Below are positions 1 to 10,316 of a DNA stretch of 64,000 nucleotides, in pieces. Under the pieces are notes generated by a model that worked only from the letters and a program-made list of their open reading frames with translations, did no database searches and was not told the origin of the DNA. Positions within the stretch are counted from its first letter, which is position 1. Each line of letters begins with the position of its first letter. Position numbers and translations under genes: made by a program. This stretch comes from Gymnopilus junonius (Eukaryota > Basidiomycota > Agaricomycetes > Agaricales > Galerinaceae): NCBI GenBank assembly GCA_015501075.1, contig JADNYJ010000001.1:1240001-1304000 (forward strand), written 5' to 3'.

Positions 1-2390
1 AATACTTCAAGGCGCATCGGCCGCACCTACGGACGGTGAGTAACCATGATTTCTCACTATTGCACACCATTGAAAGCAAACGTCCTTCCAGTACCATCTG
101 CTGCTTCTTTCTACATACCCTCAATACCCCACATTCACCAGTATGCGGACCATCCACTCACCATGTTCGGCGGACACCTGTCTGCTGATCCAAATCTGGC
201 CTCTGCATCTAAGACGGACGTTACACCTCACATATATTTCTTTATGGTCAAAAACAGACGAACAGCGGATAGGGAGAGGATAGTGTTCTGGTTTAATGTA
301 GGTTTTTTCTCCGTCCTTGCACTTCCTCGCATAATAATGTCAAAATAGGGGGGTCCAGGATGTTCCTCTTTTGATGGCGCTATGATGGAGGTTGGGCCAT
401 GGCGGTGGGATGGGAAGTCAGAACATGACTTTTACGTGAAAGAAGGAGGCTGGGAAGAATATTCAACTGTTGTGTTCGGTATGCCGCCTTCATTGTCTTT
501 CCGCTATAATATGCGGTCTGAACACGTATAGTGGATCAACCTGCCGGGACGGGTTTCTCGTACACCAGTACGGAAAAATATATCCATACTATGGATGTGG
601 TGGGTTATTTAGTTCTGCAAGCTTTCTGCCGTAGCTCAATTTTGTTTCGTGTAGGCGCAAAGTCAGTTCCTCCAGTTCCTCCGAAATTTCTACCAAGTCT
701 TCCCGGAATATAAAAACGTCGACGTACGTAGCCATATCGTCCCTTTGCACTTGTATTTCTAAGTCCGTCGCTCTAGACATACTTTGCTGGCGAAAGTTTC
801 GCTGGCCAATGGATACCTTACTACGGTCAGTGCTTTCGCGACGACATCAAAATTATATCTAACTTTCATTATTTATAGCCGACGCCGTGTTAAATTCTAC
901 TCTGAATGTCCCTTTCAAAGGCGTAGCCATAGGAAACGGCTGGATAGACTCCAAACACCAATACCCGTCTTACATGGAATACGCTCTAAAAACCGCTTTA
1001 TTCGAGGAACCTGACCCTGTGAGTAAACTCTAGTTTCTTAAGACATACCATCCTTATGCACATTTGCTTTAGGGCTATAAAGATGTCAAAGAGAAACTGG
1101 ATGCCTGCGTTGCCCACCTACAGTCCATAAACGACAACCCGATGCTCATCGAGGTTTGTCAGGCTGTCCTTCGAGCCGTCATGAAAGTCAGATCACGAGT
1201 GTAGACTATCATAGTTTTCTGCCTTTCGATCATGCATTTTAATGATTTTTTATAGTGTCAACGGAAAGCACATGTGCATAAACATCTATGACATTCGACT
1301 TGAAGACACTGCACCTGCTTGTGGCATGAACTGGCCACCGGAAATGCCGCAGATCACAAACTTCCTTGGAGTAGGTTTATGCGTATCTCTTCATCATGAA
1401 AATAATCTTAAAATTGATTGCAGCGTCCCGAAGTGGTGAAAGCTTTGCACGCAGAAGCGCATCCCGGAAGTTGGCGAGAATGCCGCACTGACGTCCATCT
1501 GGCTTTTCATGAAACGACCTCAGAGTCGTCTAGCAGTGTCCTTCCTCGCGTCCTTTCAAAAATTCCAGTGTTGATTTTTGCAGGCGACCAAGATTTAATT
1601 TGTAATTATATTGGGTTAGAAAATATGATTAGGTCTTTGACGTGGAACGGAGGCACTGGCCTCGGGGTAAGTCTTCAATTCTTGAGAAACAAGAGTTGTT
1701 GGTAAATTGACTCCTGTTGCAAACAGACTGTTCAAACACAATCGTGGGCTGTGAATTCAGTTCCAGCAGGAACGTGGGTAGCATCTAGGAACTTAACCTA
1801 CGTGAAGGCGAGTGCTTTTATGGAGCCGCTTTTTCTATCTTCTGATAACATTTTGATAGATCTTCAATGGTTCTCACATGGCACCATGGGATGTACCCCA
1901 TGTAACGCACGACATGATGCTTCGCTTTATGGGCATGAACTTCTCTGCAATCGTCGACGGCTCTGCGAGAATCCCCAGCACAATCGGGAACGAAGTCAAA
2001 CCGGTCTTCGTTGAGCAACACCAAGCGTCACAAGCGCCAGTCACTCCAGCCAAAACTCCTGAGCAGGACAAGGCAATGTGGGAGGCGTACTACAACGCAG
2101 GCTCTGCTGGGATCGTCCTAGTCCTCGTTTTCGCCGTCATCGGAACGTTTGTCTGGTGTAGAATTAGAAGAAGGCGAGCTCTGTCGCTGCCCTTACATAA
2201 CACTGAAGATGAGGCCATACCTCTTAACACTCGAGAAAATGAAAGCGAGGAGGATGTTGAAGAAACACGACAACGGAAGGGCAAAGAAAGGGCTAGAGAA
2301 CCATTTGCAGACCCTCCGATTTTCGATGTTGGGGATAGTGATGAAGAAGATTATAAACAGTCCTCGACAAATTCCAGTAAATTAAAGTAA
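1..2390 (+). CDS. KEX1: Kex1-type serine carboxypeptidase, 5' partial
   Basis: Membrane-anchored serine carboxypeptidase of the trans-Golgi (peptidase family S10) that removes C-terminal Lys/Arg after Kex2 cleavage, for example from pheromone precursors. The start lies upstream of the window. Spliced exons show the oxyanion motif [10 protein letters not shown] (about 350-380), [11 protein letters not shown] (about 530), the nucleophile in GESFAGQ (about 790), the Asp in [11 protein letters not shown] (about 1580) and the His in NGSHMAPWD (His codon 1875-1877), so the whole triad is present. The last exon (1860-2390) encodes a Thr/Pro stalk, one membrane segment ([17 protein letters not shown]) followed by RIRRRR, and an acidic cytoplasmic tail, as in Kex1 rather than soluble carboxypeptidase Y. 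The exon carrying the His is reached only through a GC-AG intron (1808-1859). Exons read without disruption. The identification is secure; individual splice sites in the first 350 bases are less so. Confidence 0.93.
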
Positions 2391-3349
2391 CGGAATATCT
2401 GTGTTAGTATAGATGTAATGCATATTTACATATTTACACAAAATAGGTCAGTCATGAAGTGGTTTGGATTAGGACCAACCTTTAGACTAACTTCTGCTGT
2501 CCTTTTTTTCGGTGAACTGGTGAGTTCCATAACCAATGACGCGGACGGCTAACCGCGTGCTTTATCCTCCTTCCTTTTAAAATTTCATGCTATAATCAGG
2601 ACGCTACATGACCTACATAAAAGTTTCGAAGGTCAAGACGACTAAATAGTAATAAAGAGTACCTCTCCTAGAGAGGTAAGAGAATTTCAATTCGTGTAAA
2701 GACAAGACTTCCGATATATTCTGCTTCTACAACACGTAGGACAATTTAGATCGACAGGAAGAGGAACTGTTCTCGTCATGGTTTCACCACACCGTCAAAG
2801 CCACATAGTAGCATATACGGCAGGTACAGGAATATGACGATGTAAATGCCTCCTAGCGTCAGCCACCCCACAATCCAAATCAATGACTCGGACGCAAAGA
2901 GGCGAGCCCGAAGGATTCGCTTGTTCTTGTGAGCGGAACCCCGAAAGGACCACCTCGCTCCGTCAACCAGAAAGTATCAACGCCATACAGATGAGTTAAC
3001 ACCTGTTGCTTGCGCTAAGCGCTTCAAAGGGTTGATGCGGACACTAGAGGGAAGGAAAGTTTTCTTGTTCTGACTTTATAGTCTATCGGAGTTTGAAGAA
3101 TCACATGGTAAGAGAGTCCCGTGATTTTGGTAAATTGATTTGCTTTCCAAATACGGACAAAGGTTAGTTTCTGCTTTCTGCTGTGCACCTCTTGTTCTGC
3201 TTTCGGCGATCTTGTCTGGTCTCCAGTGCCACTGAGTCTCTTGTGCCAAAGAATAAAAGGGTCTGTTTGCATAATCTACTTTCTTCATTGCTCCCACCTT
3301 CTGCTCGGACCTCTAGCAAGCTTGGACCGCCAGCAGCTGCTGCCATAAC
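2391..3349. other. Intergenic stretch with one hydrophobic minus-strand ORF
   Basis: Downstream of the Kex1-type gene. The only coding-like signal is the hydrophobic minus-strand frame at 2776-2985, listed separately. The remainder is unremarkable AT-rich sequence plus the presumed 5' leader of the gene at 3350. Confidence 0.5.
2776..2985 (-). CDS. Possible C-terminal exon of a small membrane protein
   Basis: An open minus-strand frame of about 70 codons without its own ATG. It ends in a stop at 2776-2778. It carries a basic stretch (HKNKRILRARLF) followed by a long hydrophobic region that begins SLIWIVGWLTLGGIYIVIF and then FLYLPYMLLCGFDGVVKP, compatible with one or two membrane passes. No convincing upstream exon was found up to 3300, so it may be a last exon, a remnant, or chance. 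I do not recognise a family. Confidence 0.25.
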
Positions 3350-4399
3350 TTGCATTTCGGTTCCTCTGCCGTGCTTTCCACCAACTTCACCTCAGTTACA
3401 CTCTACGCCACAAGTATTACCGAAATGGCGACATTGGGTCGAACCAGAACATCGAATAAACACTTCGTACGATTTGGATCACCAGACTCAATCGACGCAA
3501 ACTACGGAAGCGATGCAGGGGACATAATCGACGAACAAGACTGTCAAGACATAGACGAAGTAGCTGACTGGCTCCTACAACCAGTGCCCCCGTCGCCAAA
3601 AGAAGGCGAAAATCCTTTCGATATCTTCAGCACCCCAGGAGCATTTCTGTACCAATTGTTCCACATCGTGCTCGTGTACTTCAACCTTCTTCCGCCATGC
3701 GCGCCATATCCAATACTGTTACCCAGAAAATCAGCTCCAAGGCTTCCGCCTCCACAACCACCGCGCACCATTGATGGGAAAATTTTTCATAAGATTATCT
3801 CGCCAACAGCGTTCATTCCAGACGATGAGACGGAATATGTTATTCACCCTACACCAGGAACGAATCAACACCCTATTCATATCCCCGTCACCAACGACAT
3901 TAGTTATGAGAAACTACGACTCCACAAGAAAGGCATGCTACGAATTTATCGTGTGTCCCGAGACCCCGTTATTCGTCTACAGTTTTCGTCACAAGTCCTC
4001 GCACTACATCTTTCTGGCGATGTAGTTCGAATGCCTGTGGATGAAGATGACACTGTGGCTGTTTTTCGACATGGCTATCGCCTCTGGGATTTTTTTCAGA
4101 AGGATGAAGTCTGGTACTTGGTTGCAACTAACACCTACACCTTGCGGGAGGTCATCGAGCGCTGCCAGTATGTACAACCTCGTCTGGCGATCAGGTTGAC
4201 AAAACCACTCTGGCGGACCATGAGATGGATATTATCCGTGTTTGTGCCTTGGATGGCCCCTCCTGGACGACCTATAAACCGTCCACCCAGGCCATGCCAG
4301 GACGATTTTAATGATGGGTTTTTTTCCGAGCCCGATATAGGTTCAGGAGACTGGACTACCGATGACTCGGACTCAGACTCGGACTCGGATTCAGACTAA
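3350..4399 (+). CDS. Unrecognised single-exon protein with Asp-Ser tail
   Basis: Uninterrupted 349-codon frame. The first ATG is at 3350; a second in-frame ATG at 3425 (MATLGRTRTS) is also plausible because the 25 residues before it look like noise. The middle has a hydrophobic patch (FLYQLFHIVLVYFNLLPPC, about residues 98-117) and a Pro-rich stretch. Near the C-terminus are a second hydrophobic patch (WILSVFVPWMAPP) and a final run of Asp-Ser repeats. Length, composition and lack of stops support a real gene. I do not recognise a family; a peripheral membrane role is only inference from the two hydrophobic patches. Confidence 0.6.
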   Translation: MHFGSSAVLSTNFTSVTLYATSITEMATLGRTRTSNKHFVRFGSPDSIDANYGSDAGDIIDEQDCQDIDEVADWLLQPVPPSPKEGENPFDIFSTPGAFLYQLFHIVLVYFNLLPPCAPYPILLPRKSAPRLPPPQPPRTIDGKIFHKIISPTAFIPDDETEYVIHPTPGTNQHPIHIPVTNDISYEKLRLHKKGMLRIYRVSRDPVIRLQFSSQVLALHLSGDVVRMPVDEDDTVAVFRHGYRLWDFFQKDEVWYLVATNTYTLREVIERCQYVQPRLAIRLTKPLWRTMRWILSVFVPWMAPPGRPINRPPRPCQDDFNDGFFSEPDIGSGDWTTDDSDSDSDSDSD

Positions 4400-5052
4400 A
4401 TTATTTTCTTCATTCAGTGTACGTTTACAAAGCATTCAGACTCCCATTCGTCATTTATGAGGATCTGTAATATTTTCACTTGATTTCCTTTCATTGAATA
4501 TTAATATATCATCCAATTCACTCGCGTTTGTTCTGCAGCCTACTGCTAACTTAATCGGAGAGTACTCAGAGAGTACTCAGACTGCATCAACTCCCAACTA
4601 GCAACTAGTTGCTTAATCGAAGGTCAGGTATCCTTGCCGAGTTAGATGTAATGATACTCTTGCAGTTTTTGTGTTTGTGGGAAGGTGATCGGGAATGCCG
4701 TTATCGTTGACACCTTGTAAGAGCGGAAAACGCAAAGGTCCTTGTCAACCTTCTCATCGGCGACTGACGACAAGCAGACAATAGCCATTTGTACTCCGTG
4801 AAAGGGAAAGAATCCACTTGTAACTATTACCAACAATGGACTTCGCTTGAGATCATATATAAGGAAGTTAGCCGGAAGACCCAAATCCTTGTGGCGGATT
4901 TCAAATTTCGTTAGCGATTGCCTCCTCTGTTCTTCGTTTATCAGCTGAGAGGTATGATTCCTCGGCGCGCTCGAGGCTCTGTTCAATGTCACTAATGCAG
5001 CCCGCAGGTTCACCAAAGAGAATTATCGTGCGCTCTATCTCGGCAATTTAAC
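4400..5052. other. Intergenic, short direct repeats
   Basis: Contains an 11-bp unit (gagagtactca) repeated twice in direct tandem near 4558-4580, and a short palindrome (gcaactagttgc) near 4600. A minus-strand frame of 124 codons (4642-5016) is open, but no known motif supports it and it lies in the leader of the next gene. Confidence 0.4.
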
Positions 5053-5874
5053 ATGTCCTCGCGGAAAGCACCCAAGTGCCGCAAATGCGGCCAGGCCATG
5101 AAAGGGCACAGAGCAATGTCCTGCCTTGTTTCTCCCTCTCCCTCTCCCTCTCCCATGAAGACTGAAGGCGAAGACGAACTCAGCAGCGACTCGTCCGGAC
5201 CATCGTACCTCTCTCCGCCACCCAGCCCACCTCCCCCTTCGTCTGCACAACCGTCAACAAGCGGCGCGTCGAGTTCAACTGGAGCCCCTGTCCGTGTTTA
5301 TCGTACCTATACTCCGGGAATACTGTCGGAACCCTCATTTATAATTCCCGAGACCGGTTACTTCCATCGAGTGAACCCAAATTATCGCCACCTTCAACAG
5401 AACAATCCTATCCCCCAAACGAGATCTCTGACCCCTACCGAGATTATAGGCTCGGATGGTCTGCCTGTTGCTCCCAGTGTGCGGTCGGTAAGCCCTACGT
5501 CAAGCGACAGCACTGTTCAGTCTTCTGACAGGGGCACGACACGTCCGAAGGAACTTCTTCAAGGGCTAGGGTCTTTATTCAACGTACAGAAGACACGTCC
5601 AATAGACATTGAAGAAACGGCGGCAACTCCTCGCAAGAAATATCCCTACTGGAACAGTGGAACAGCAGTCATTGGGGGCACATGGGAAGCAGACCAACAG
5701 CAAGGAGTTGTACTTGTAGGAAGACCTTGGATAGCCACCATGGCCAACTTTCTAGATTCTTTCAACGACCAGCTTGTGGACTTGTTTCATACCATGTGGG
5801 GATTTGCTCCTCACTTCGTGGTTACTCTTGTTGCGTCTCTCATTGGTGGATATATATGCAAGACCTATTTGTAG
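5053..5874 (+). CDS. CxxC, Pro/Ser-rich, putative tail-anchored membrane protein
   Basis: Uninterrupted 273-codon frame starting at the first ATG. The N-terminus has two Cys pairs resembling a zinc knuckle (CRKCGQAMKGHRAMSC, residues 9-24). Residues 25-90 are low-complexity Ser/Pro/acidic, including an SPSPSPSP run. Residues 90-220 are of mixed composition. The last 22 residues form one hydrophobic segment (HFVVTLVASLIGGYICKTYL), the layout of a C-tail-anchored protein facing the cytosol. I do not recognise the family and the function is unknown. The zinc-binding and membrane-anchor statements are inference from composition. Confidence 0.65.
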   Translation: MSSRKAPKCRKCGQAMKGHRAMSCLVSPSPSPSPMKTEGEDELSSDSSGPSYLSPPPSPPPPSSAQPSTSGASSSTGAPVRVYRTYTPGILSEPSFIIPETGYFHRVNPNYRHLQQNNPIPQTRSLTPTEIIGSDGLPVAPSVRSVSPTSSDSTVQSSDRGTTRPKELLQGLGSLFNVQKTRPIDIEETAATPRKKYPYWNSGTAVIGGTWEADQQQGVVLVGRPWIATMANFLDSFNDQLVDLFHTMWGFAPHFVVTLVASLIGGYICKTYL

Positions 5875-6676
5875 CGATTCGACATCCAGATATCGTTCTG
5901 GACGCAAATTATCAGGGAACAGGGGGCTAGCCTTGCGACAATGTATCAACAACATTTGGCTCAAGACAATCAAGATCAATTAAATGTATTATTATCACGC
6001 ATTTTTAATATTTCTCTCTCTACATCAGCCATCTACATTACGAGTCTACGACATTCGCATTGGACAATCGACCAGTTGGATTCAACGCACCGCATGACGC
6101 CGCCTGTACGTCTGGTATTTTTATATCTTCTTCCTCAATACGCTCTCGTCTCCCGACTGCAGCGTTTTCTTTTTCACTACCCTTGTCCTCCGCGTAGCAC
6201 TCAATTACGCGTTCACCTTTGGCTTCTATGATCATATGCCTTTCTCCGTTTTTATGCCCTTTTTTTTCGTTTCCACAAACATTAAAGCCCAAGTTATATT
6301 ATCCCATACTCGCTAAACAGCAAATCCAGCAGTCGCCATGCGTACTACAAGCCAATTATGTCATTAGAATAGTATGTCTTTCTCTGCCTCTCTTTTTGTC
6401 TCTGCCTTCGGAAAGGCCCTATGCAATTACCGTCCCTACTTGATATTGTAGGTTTGTAACCACCCCACTTTCTTTAAGTATAATTCATTTATGCGTTGTA
6501 CACTTTCCCTTTTCCATCTATCTAACCACAAACACGAAATTGCAATTACTCTGTCCTAATTAGTACGTTCTGAATAATTGATGCATATTCAGCGATAAAA
6601 GTATATCCTGCATTTCGGAAGAATGAAAATGCGTTGGTGTCAAAAAGCGGAAAATAAGATCAACCAAAAAAGCCAA
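5875..6676. other. Intergenic, AT-rich
   Basis: Sequence between the CxxC gene and the tRNA. Short frames here lack coding features. It probably holds the 3' UTR of the upstream gene. I see nothing else. Confidence 0.5.
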
Positions 6677-6758
6677 TTCGGATACGGGGAATCGAACCCC
6701 GAGCTACCGCGGTGCACTGAATGAGAGGCGGTAATGTTAGCCGTTACACCATATCCGA
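6677..6758 (-). tRNA. tRNA-Glu(CTC) with a 10-nt intron
   Basis: Read on the minus strand, a full cloverleaf can be drawn. The acceptor stem is TCGGATA (6758-6752) paired with TATCCGA (6684-6678), with discriminator A at 6677. The D arm is GTGTAACGGCTAACAT. The anticodon stem is ACCGC/GCGGT and the T arm is CGGGG-TTCGATT-CCCCG. The loop reads C-T-CTC-A, giving anticodon CTC (Glu). Ten extra bases (6712-6721 on the plus strand) sit after position 37, the standard site of eukaryotic tRNA introns. The D-arm and T-arm sequences match fungal tRNA-Glu. Confidence 0.92.
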
Positions 6759-6819
6759 TATGTGGGACAGGGGATTGAAGGAGATGGTAGACGCCCAACG
6801 TAAAATTTCCTAACTAGGT

Positions 6820-7480
6820 TGATAATCACACAAGAAATGTCACGTCACAACGTGAGTTCAGGCTACACCGCCATTTGGATAGGACGTGTTAGCGACGTGA
6901 AGTTCACACGATGGTGAGGTGTTACTGTCACATGGTGTCAACGTGAGCGGGACGTTGTCAACAGTCCAACCTCGGGATTTCAACACCATCTCGACACGTC
7001 CACCTTGGTAGGACGTGTAATCTCGTAAGCAATTCGTGTATTTTAACTCATCACTAGGCACTGTCTAATTACATCATGAGCACAAGTAATCTGAGGCGCT
7101 GTTCGTGAATTTTAGCACCTCAGCCAATCATAGGTGGCCATATATCGTTCGTCCTCTTGAACTCATTAGCATGAGCTGTGTATCTAGATCGTTAGCACGA
7201 GTAACCTCATAGGCAGTTCATGAGGTTTGGCAACTAAACCAGTCATAGATGACTATGTAAAATCTGGGTGTAATACAATAAGGTATCCATGAATTTTTGC
7301 AGCTCAGCTAGTTGTAAGTAACTATGTGCTGTCTGTCTTACCTGACTCGGGAATGGGCCATGTTCCCTGAGATTGGGAGGACGTGTAGCGCGGCAAGCAG
7401 TTTATAAAATTTGGCACCTTAGCCAGCTGCGTGTGGCAATGGGCTGTCCACCTTGTTCAACTCACATTATGCATCATCAA
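6820..7480. repeat. Degenerate repeat array beside the tRNA
   Basis: Five diverged copies of a 60-70 bp motif can be lined up by eye, beginning near 7012, 7084, 7196, 7269 and 7379. The rough pattern is gtaatct-agcagttcgtgaatttt-gca-cctcagcca-tcatag-tgg-tatg. Spacing is irregular (about 65-115 bp). No coding frame runs through it. It looks like the relic of an old tandem or interspersed repeat, inserted next to the tRNA gene. Confidence 0.45.
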
Positions 7481-7761
7481 ATCATGTCTCGAAACATGAA
7501 ACGAGCTGTCCAGGTCCCATGTTTTTTGATTGCATGGCCATATGAAGTTACTTCCATAATATTTGATATAGCGTAGCCTACGGTTTACATTATCTATCAC
7601 TGCTAAACGCTATGCACTTAATTTCGCCATTATGACATTCTGAGTAGCTCAGCTAGTGGTATCAAATCTTAGGGAATTCAGGGGTTTTCACATGTGTAAT
7701 TGTCTAGGAAGGATAACATCTACATTTTTTATATATGGCGGTGCTCTATATAAATAATCCA
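7481..7761. other. Intergenic between repeat relic and family gene
   Basis: AT-rich sequence with no recognised feature. Confidence 0.5.
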
Positions 7762-9256
7762 TCAAGCCTCAGTTGCTGCCATGGTCCCATCTACAACGTC
7801 ATCTACATTTTGCTGCCAATCATCGGAAACGACATCAGCTATGGTATACACATTGTCCCCGTAGGTCGCTCGATCAGCTTCGAGGATAGCAGTGAATGCC
7901 CTGTGTATATTAGAAGAATGTAAGTCTGTGAGATTATGAACCATGAGGTAATACACACTTAGCAGTCGCCGAGGCCTCGCTGATTATAAGAGATGTAAGT
8001 GTGAATCAACAAATAAGGCAAGAAGCAACACACACAGTGCAGCCCTGGTGACAGATGTGGAAGGTCTCTTATCCGCAGCCGAGTGTGTAGCTGTGGTTCG
8101 TATGTATTCCAGGCATTCATCTATATAATTCCAGAGTTTTTCAGCGCCATTATACTCGACGTGAACAGCGCGCTAACAAAGTAGTTTAGATCACAGCATT
8201 AGGAATACACAAGATACAACGTACCATAAGGGCAACCCGAGCACAGAGCTGAATAGTAGGGCGGCAAGGTGTTGAATGAACTATAAGCTGGGCAAGGGAA
8301 AAGACATTGGTGTTTGCAGTTATACTCTCCTTTATCTGTAAGGACAACACGTAAAAATCCCTGTCAGAGTAATATCTTAATACTGTAACTCTTACCAGCT
8401 TTTTAAGTCGGGAGCATGTCTGGGTCAGGGAATAGTCAACGAAGCTGCTAATTTTCTTCCAGTCGGCATAGTTATGTTCAATGCCAGCAGGCAAGTCCAA
8501 GCGATAGCGCTTGAGGATGTCCTATACAATAAGATGGAATAAATATATGCCTGTACGATAAGGAGAATACATACCAAGACATGGTTGCGAGGTATGCCGC
8601 CTTTATATGCACTGAGTTTGACGGAGAGGAGAACACCAAGACTGTAATTATTGATGTTGGTCTATAGAACAGGTTAACAGTGAGGGCATTGTGGACCAGA
8701 TTGGAAAACACACCTTGAGAGCCTCAGATACCTGGTATGGAGGCGTGGCTGACCGAAATGTGTCTACCTTGTTTTCAATGGATAACAGACAGACATATAT
8801 TTTGGCCTGTCAGCCAAGCGACGTCTCCTATCCAACATTTAGACAAATGTGCCAGGAATGGATCAATGAAATACTCACCAGTAAGAAACTGTCTATTTCA
8901 TCCCACTGGTCAGGACGAAGCTTCTTAAATGTGGCATATCGCAGAGTCGCTGCATTAACATTGCTGATGGACAGCATAACAGTCTGGGGTGGTCCATCTG
9001 ATGGAGAGGGTTCTACGGCTTGGGGTTCAGGTTCATTCTCATCCTCGTCATTGTTCTCGCGCATCCGCTTTCCAAGAAGGGGTTCAGGCGGTGGGCTAGA
9101 CCTAAGCATAGCTTGTTCAATGGCAGTCTGTGATGCTGAAGGGAAAATTTGAGCTCCTTCTCTTTGGAGCATGCGACTGGACGTTGGCATAGCAGGCTGC
9201 TGAGGGTCTTGAGCAGGGTTAGTGCCCATAGGTTGTGTGGGGGCATTGGATGACAT
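7762..9256 (-). CDS. Agaricomycete multi-copy family protein, apparently intact
   Basis: A gene of at least eight exons whose joins all keep frame. It starts at ATG 9256 (MSSNAPTQPM) and ends at TGA 7762-7764. The N-terminal 80 residues are Pro/Gln/acidic-rich and include a basic-acidic patch (GKRMRENNDEDENEPEP). The conserved core contains NYSLGVLLSVKLSAYKGG, DLPAGIEHNYADWKKI, TNVFSLAQLIVHSTPCR and QLCARVALM, and the C-terminus contains DVVSDDWQQNVDDVVDG. I recognise this core as a lineage-specific family repeated in agaric genomes, but I know no function or Pfam name for it. The core is predicted to be largely helical. Its intactness contrasts with the broken genes around it. Confidence 0.7.
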
Positions 9257-9889
9257 TAAGAATGATCTTGGACAAGGGAGAAATGATTCCCTTTTATATG
9301 GTTTGCGAGTGACTCGTTTTTTTAAATTAAAATGACTCCAGAATAATTAAAGGTGACTCCGACCAACTTACTTAATCACACAAGCAAAAAGCCAAGTGAA
9401 CGAGCTTCTGTATCGTTTCTCTCAGTTTCATATTATATGTTAAAAAATGTTAAAAATGAGAATTGGCAGCTTACTTGGCTCTGTCCCATGAGTCGTTGGC
9501 AGGTCATATAGTAAACTTCCTGGATTGCTCGACAATGCTGTCATTATTCTTCAGTAATGGTTTTAACAAGCCCTGTTGGGTTTTCAACCTGATAAGCATT
9601 CAGGTGCATCGTAATACTATGCATCTTGGAGGGGTTAAGTATCGTTAAGTGTGGACGCTCAAAGTTTGCGAACGTCGGAGACGAGACTGATGGGTGAAAA
9701 CTAGGTGAACAATTATGATGGGTTAAAATGTCTTATGAGGATACCATGCAAAGACTTACCAAGAGAGCGATAAATCCATTGTAATGCTGGATAACTAGAA
9801 TTTGAACTTGAGGGCTCGAAGGTGCGCACAGACAGAGTCCTGCACAAAAACCTGTCAGAAAAGACGATGCAGATGTGACAGGGAACGTA
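9257..9889. other. Non-coding or unresolved stretch
   Basis: Between the family gene and the transposon/transporter chimera. Short frames occur but none carries a recognisable motif. The leader of the family gene (9257-9310) contains a TA-rich element. Confidence 0.4.
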
Positions 9890-10021
9890 CTTCTTTCCTC
9901 GCATGTTCCAAGTACGCCATGTACGTGGCAGCTGGAACAAAATGCGCTCTTCCATTATTGAGGGAAACGTCATCGGGATCATTGAGCATGCCAGCATAGT
10001 CGCCATCATCCTTGGGAACAC
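9890..10021 (-). pseudogene. Possible KDZ-type transposase fragment
   Basis: The minus-strand frame includes [19 protein letters not shown] and [13 protein letters not shown]. This resembles the segment just before the conserved Cys/His block of KDZ (Kyakuja-Dileera-Zisupton) transposases in basidiomycetes. Only about 45 codons are recognisable, and the catalytic segments before and after are absent. The frame is continuous with the neighbouring ABC-transporter fragment, so the two pieces form one chimeric frame. The family assignment rests on my memory of this protein group and is tentative. Confidence 0.4.
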
Positions 10022-10316
10022 CGTCGATGATGTTGTACACATTGTAGGCATCCAGCCCCGATGTGGGCTCGTCGAGGAAAAGGATGGAGGGCGAGGTGAT
10101 GGATGAGTTCACATGTGATGCTCACGCATCGCTTTTCTCCACCATGAGATGGTGCGTTGGCCTGGACAAAATTTATCAGAATCAGAATCCAAGAAGAAAA
10201 AGATCGAAAGAGCAATAAACAGCCACCAGACACTCACTGCTCCTCCCAACCCTCATATCCTGAATCCCCAAAATCCCCAACTCCTGCATTGTCTCCAGCA
10301 TCCCATATCGGCCCAG
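10022..10316 (-). pseudogene. ABCG (White/PDR-type) transporter nucleotide-binding fragment
   Basis: Minus-strand pieces match the nucleotide-binding domain of ABCG half-transporters, in order: ETMQELGILGIQDMRVG, a probable intron, then [13 protein letters not shown] (the signature region, normally SGGEKRRVSIACEL), then [18 protein letters not shown] (Walker B and D-loop). The pieces lie in different frames. One extra base falls inside the signature (about 10143) and about four extra bases fall before Walker B. Walker A and the membrane domain are missing. It is a dead fragment of about 300 bp, apparently carried or trapped among transposon remnants. Confidence 0.75.

Noticed and set aside
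4642..5016. 124-codon minus-strand frame, possible small gene
   Set aside because: No recognisable motif, and it overlaps the expected promoter of the gene at 5053; composition is compatible with chance.
7000..7480. CRISPR array
   Set aside because: Repeat copies are diverged, unevenly spaced and in a eukaryotic nuclear genome.
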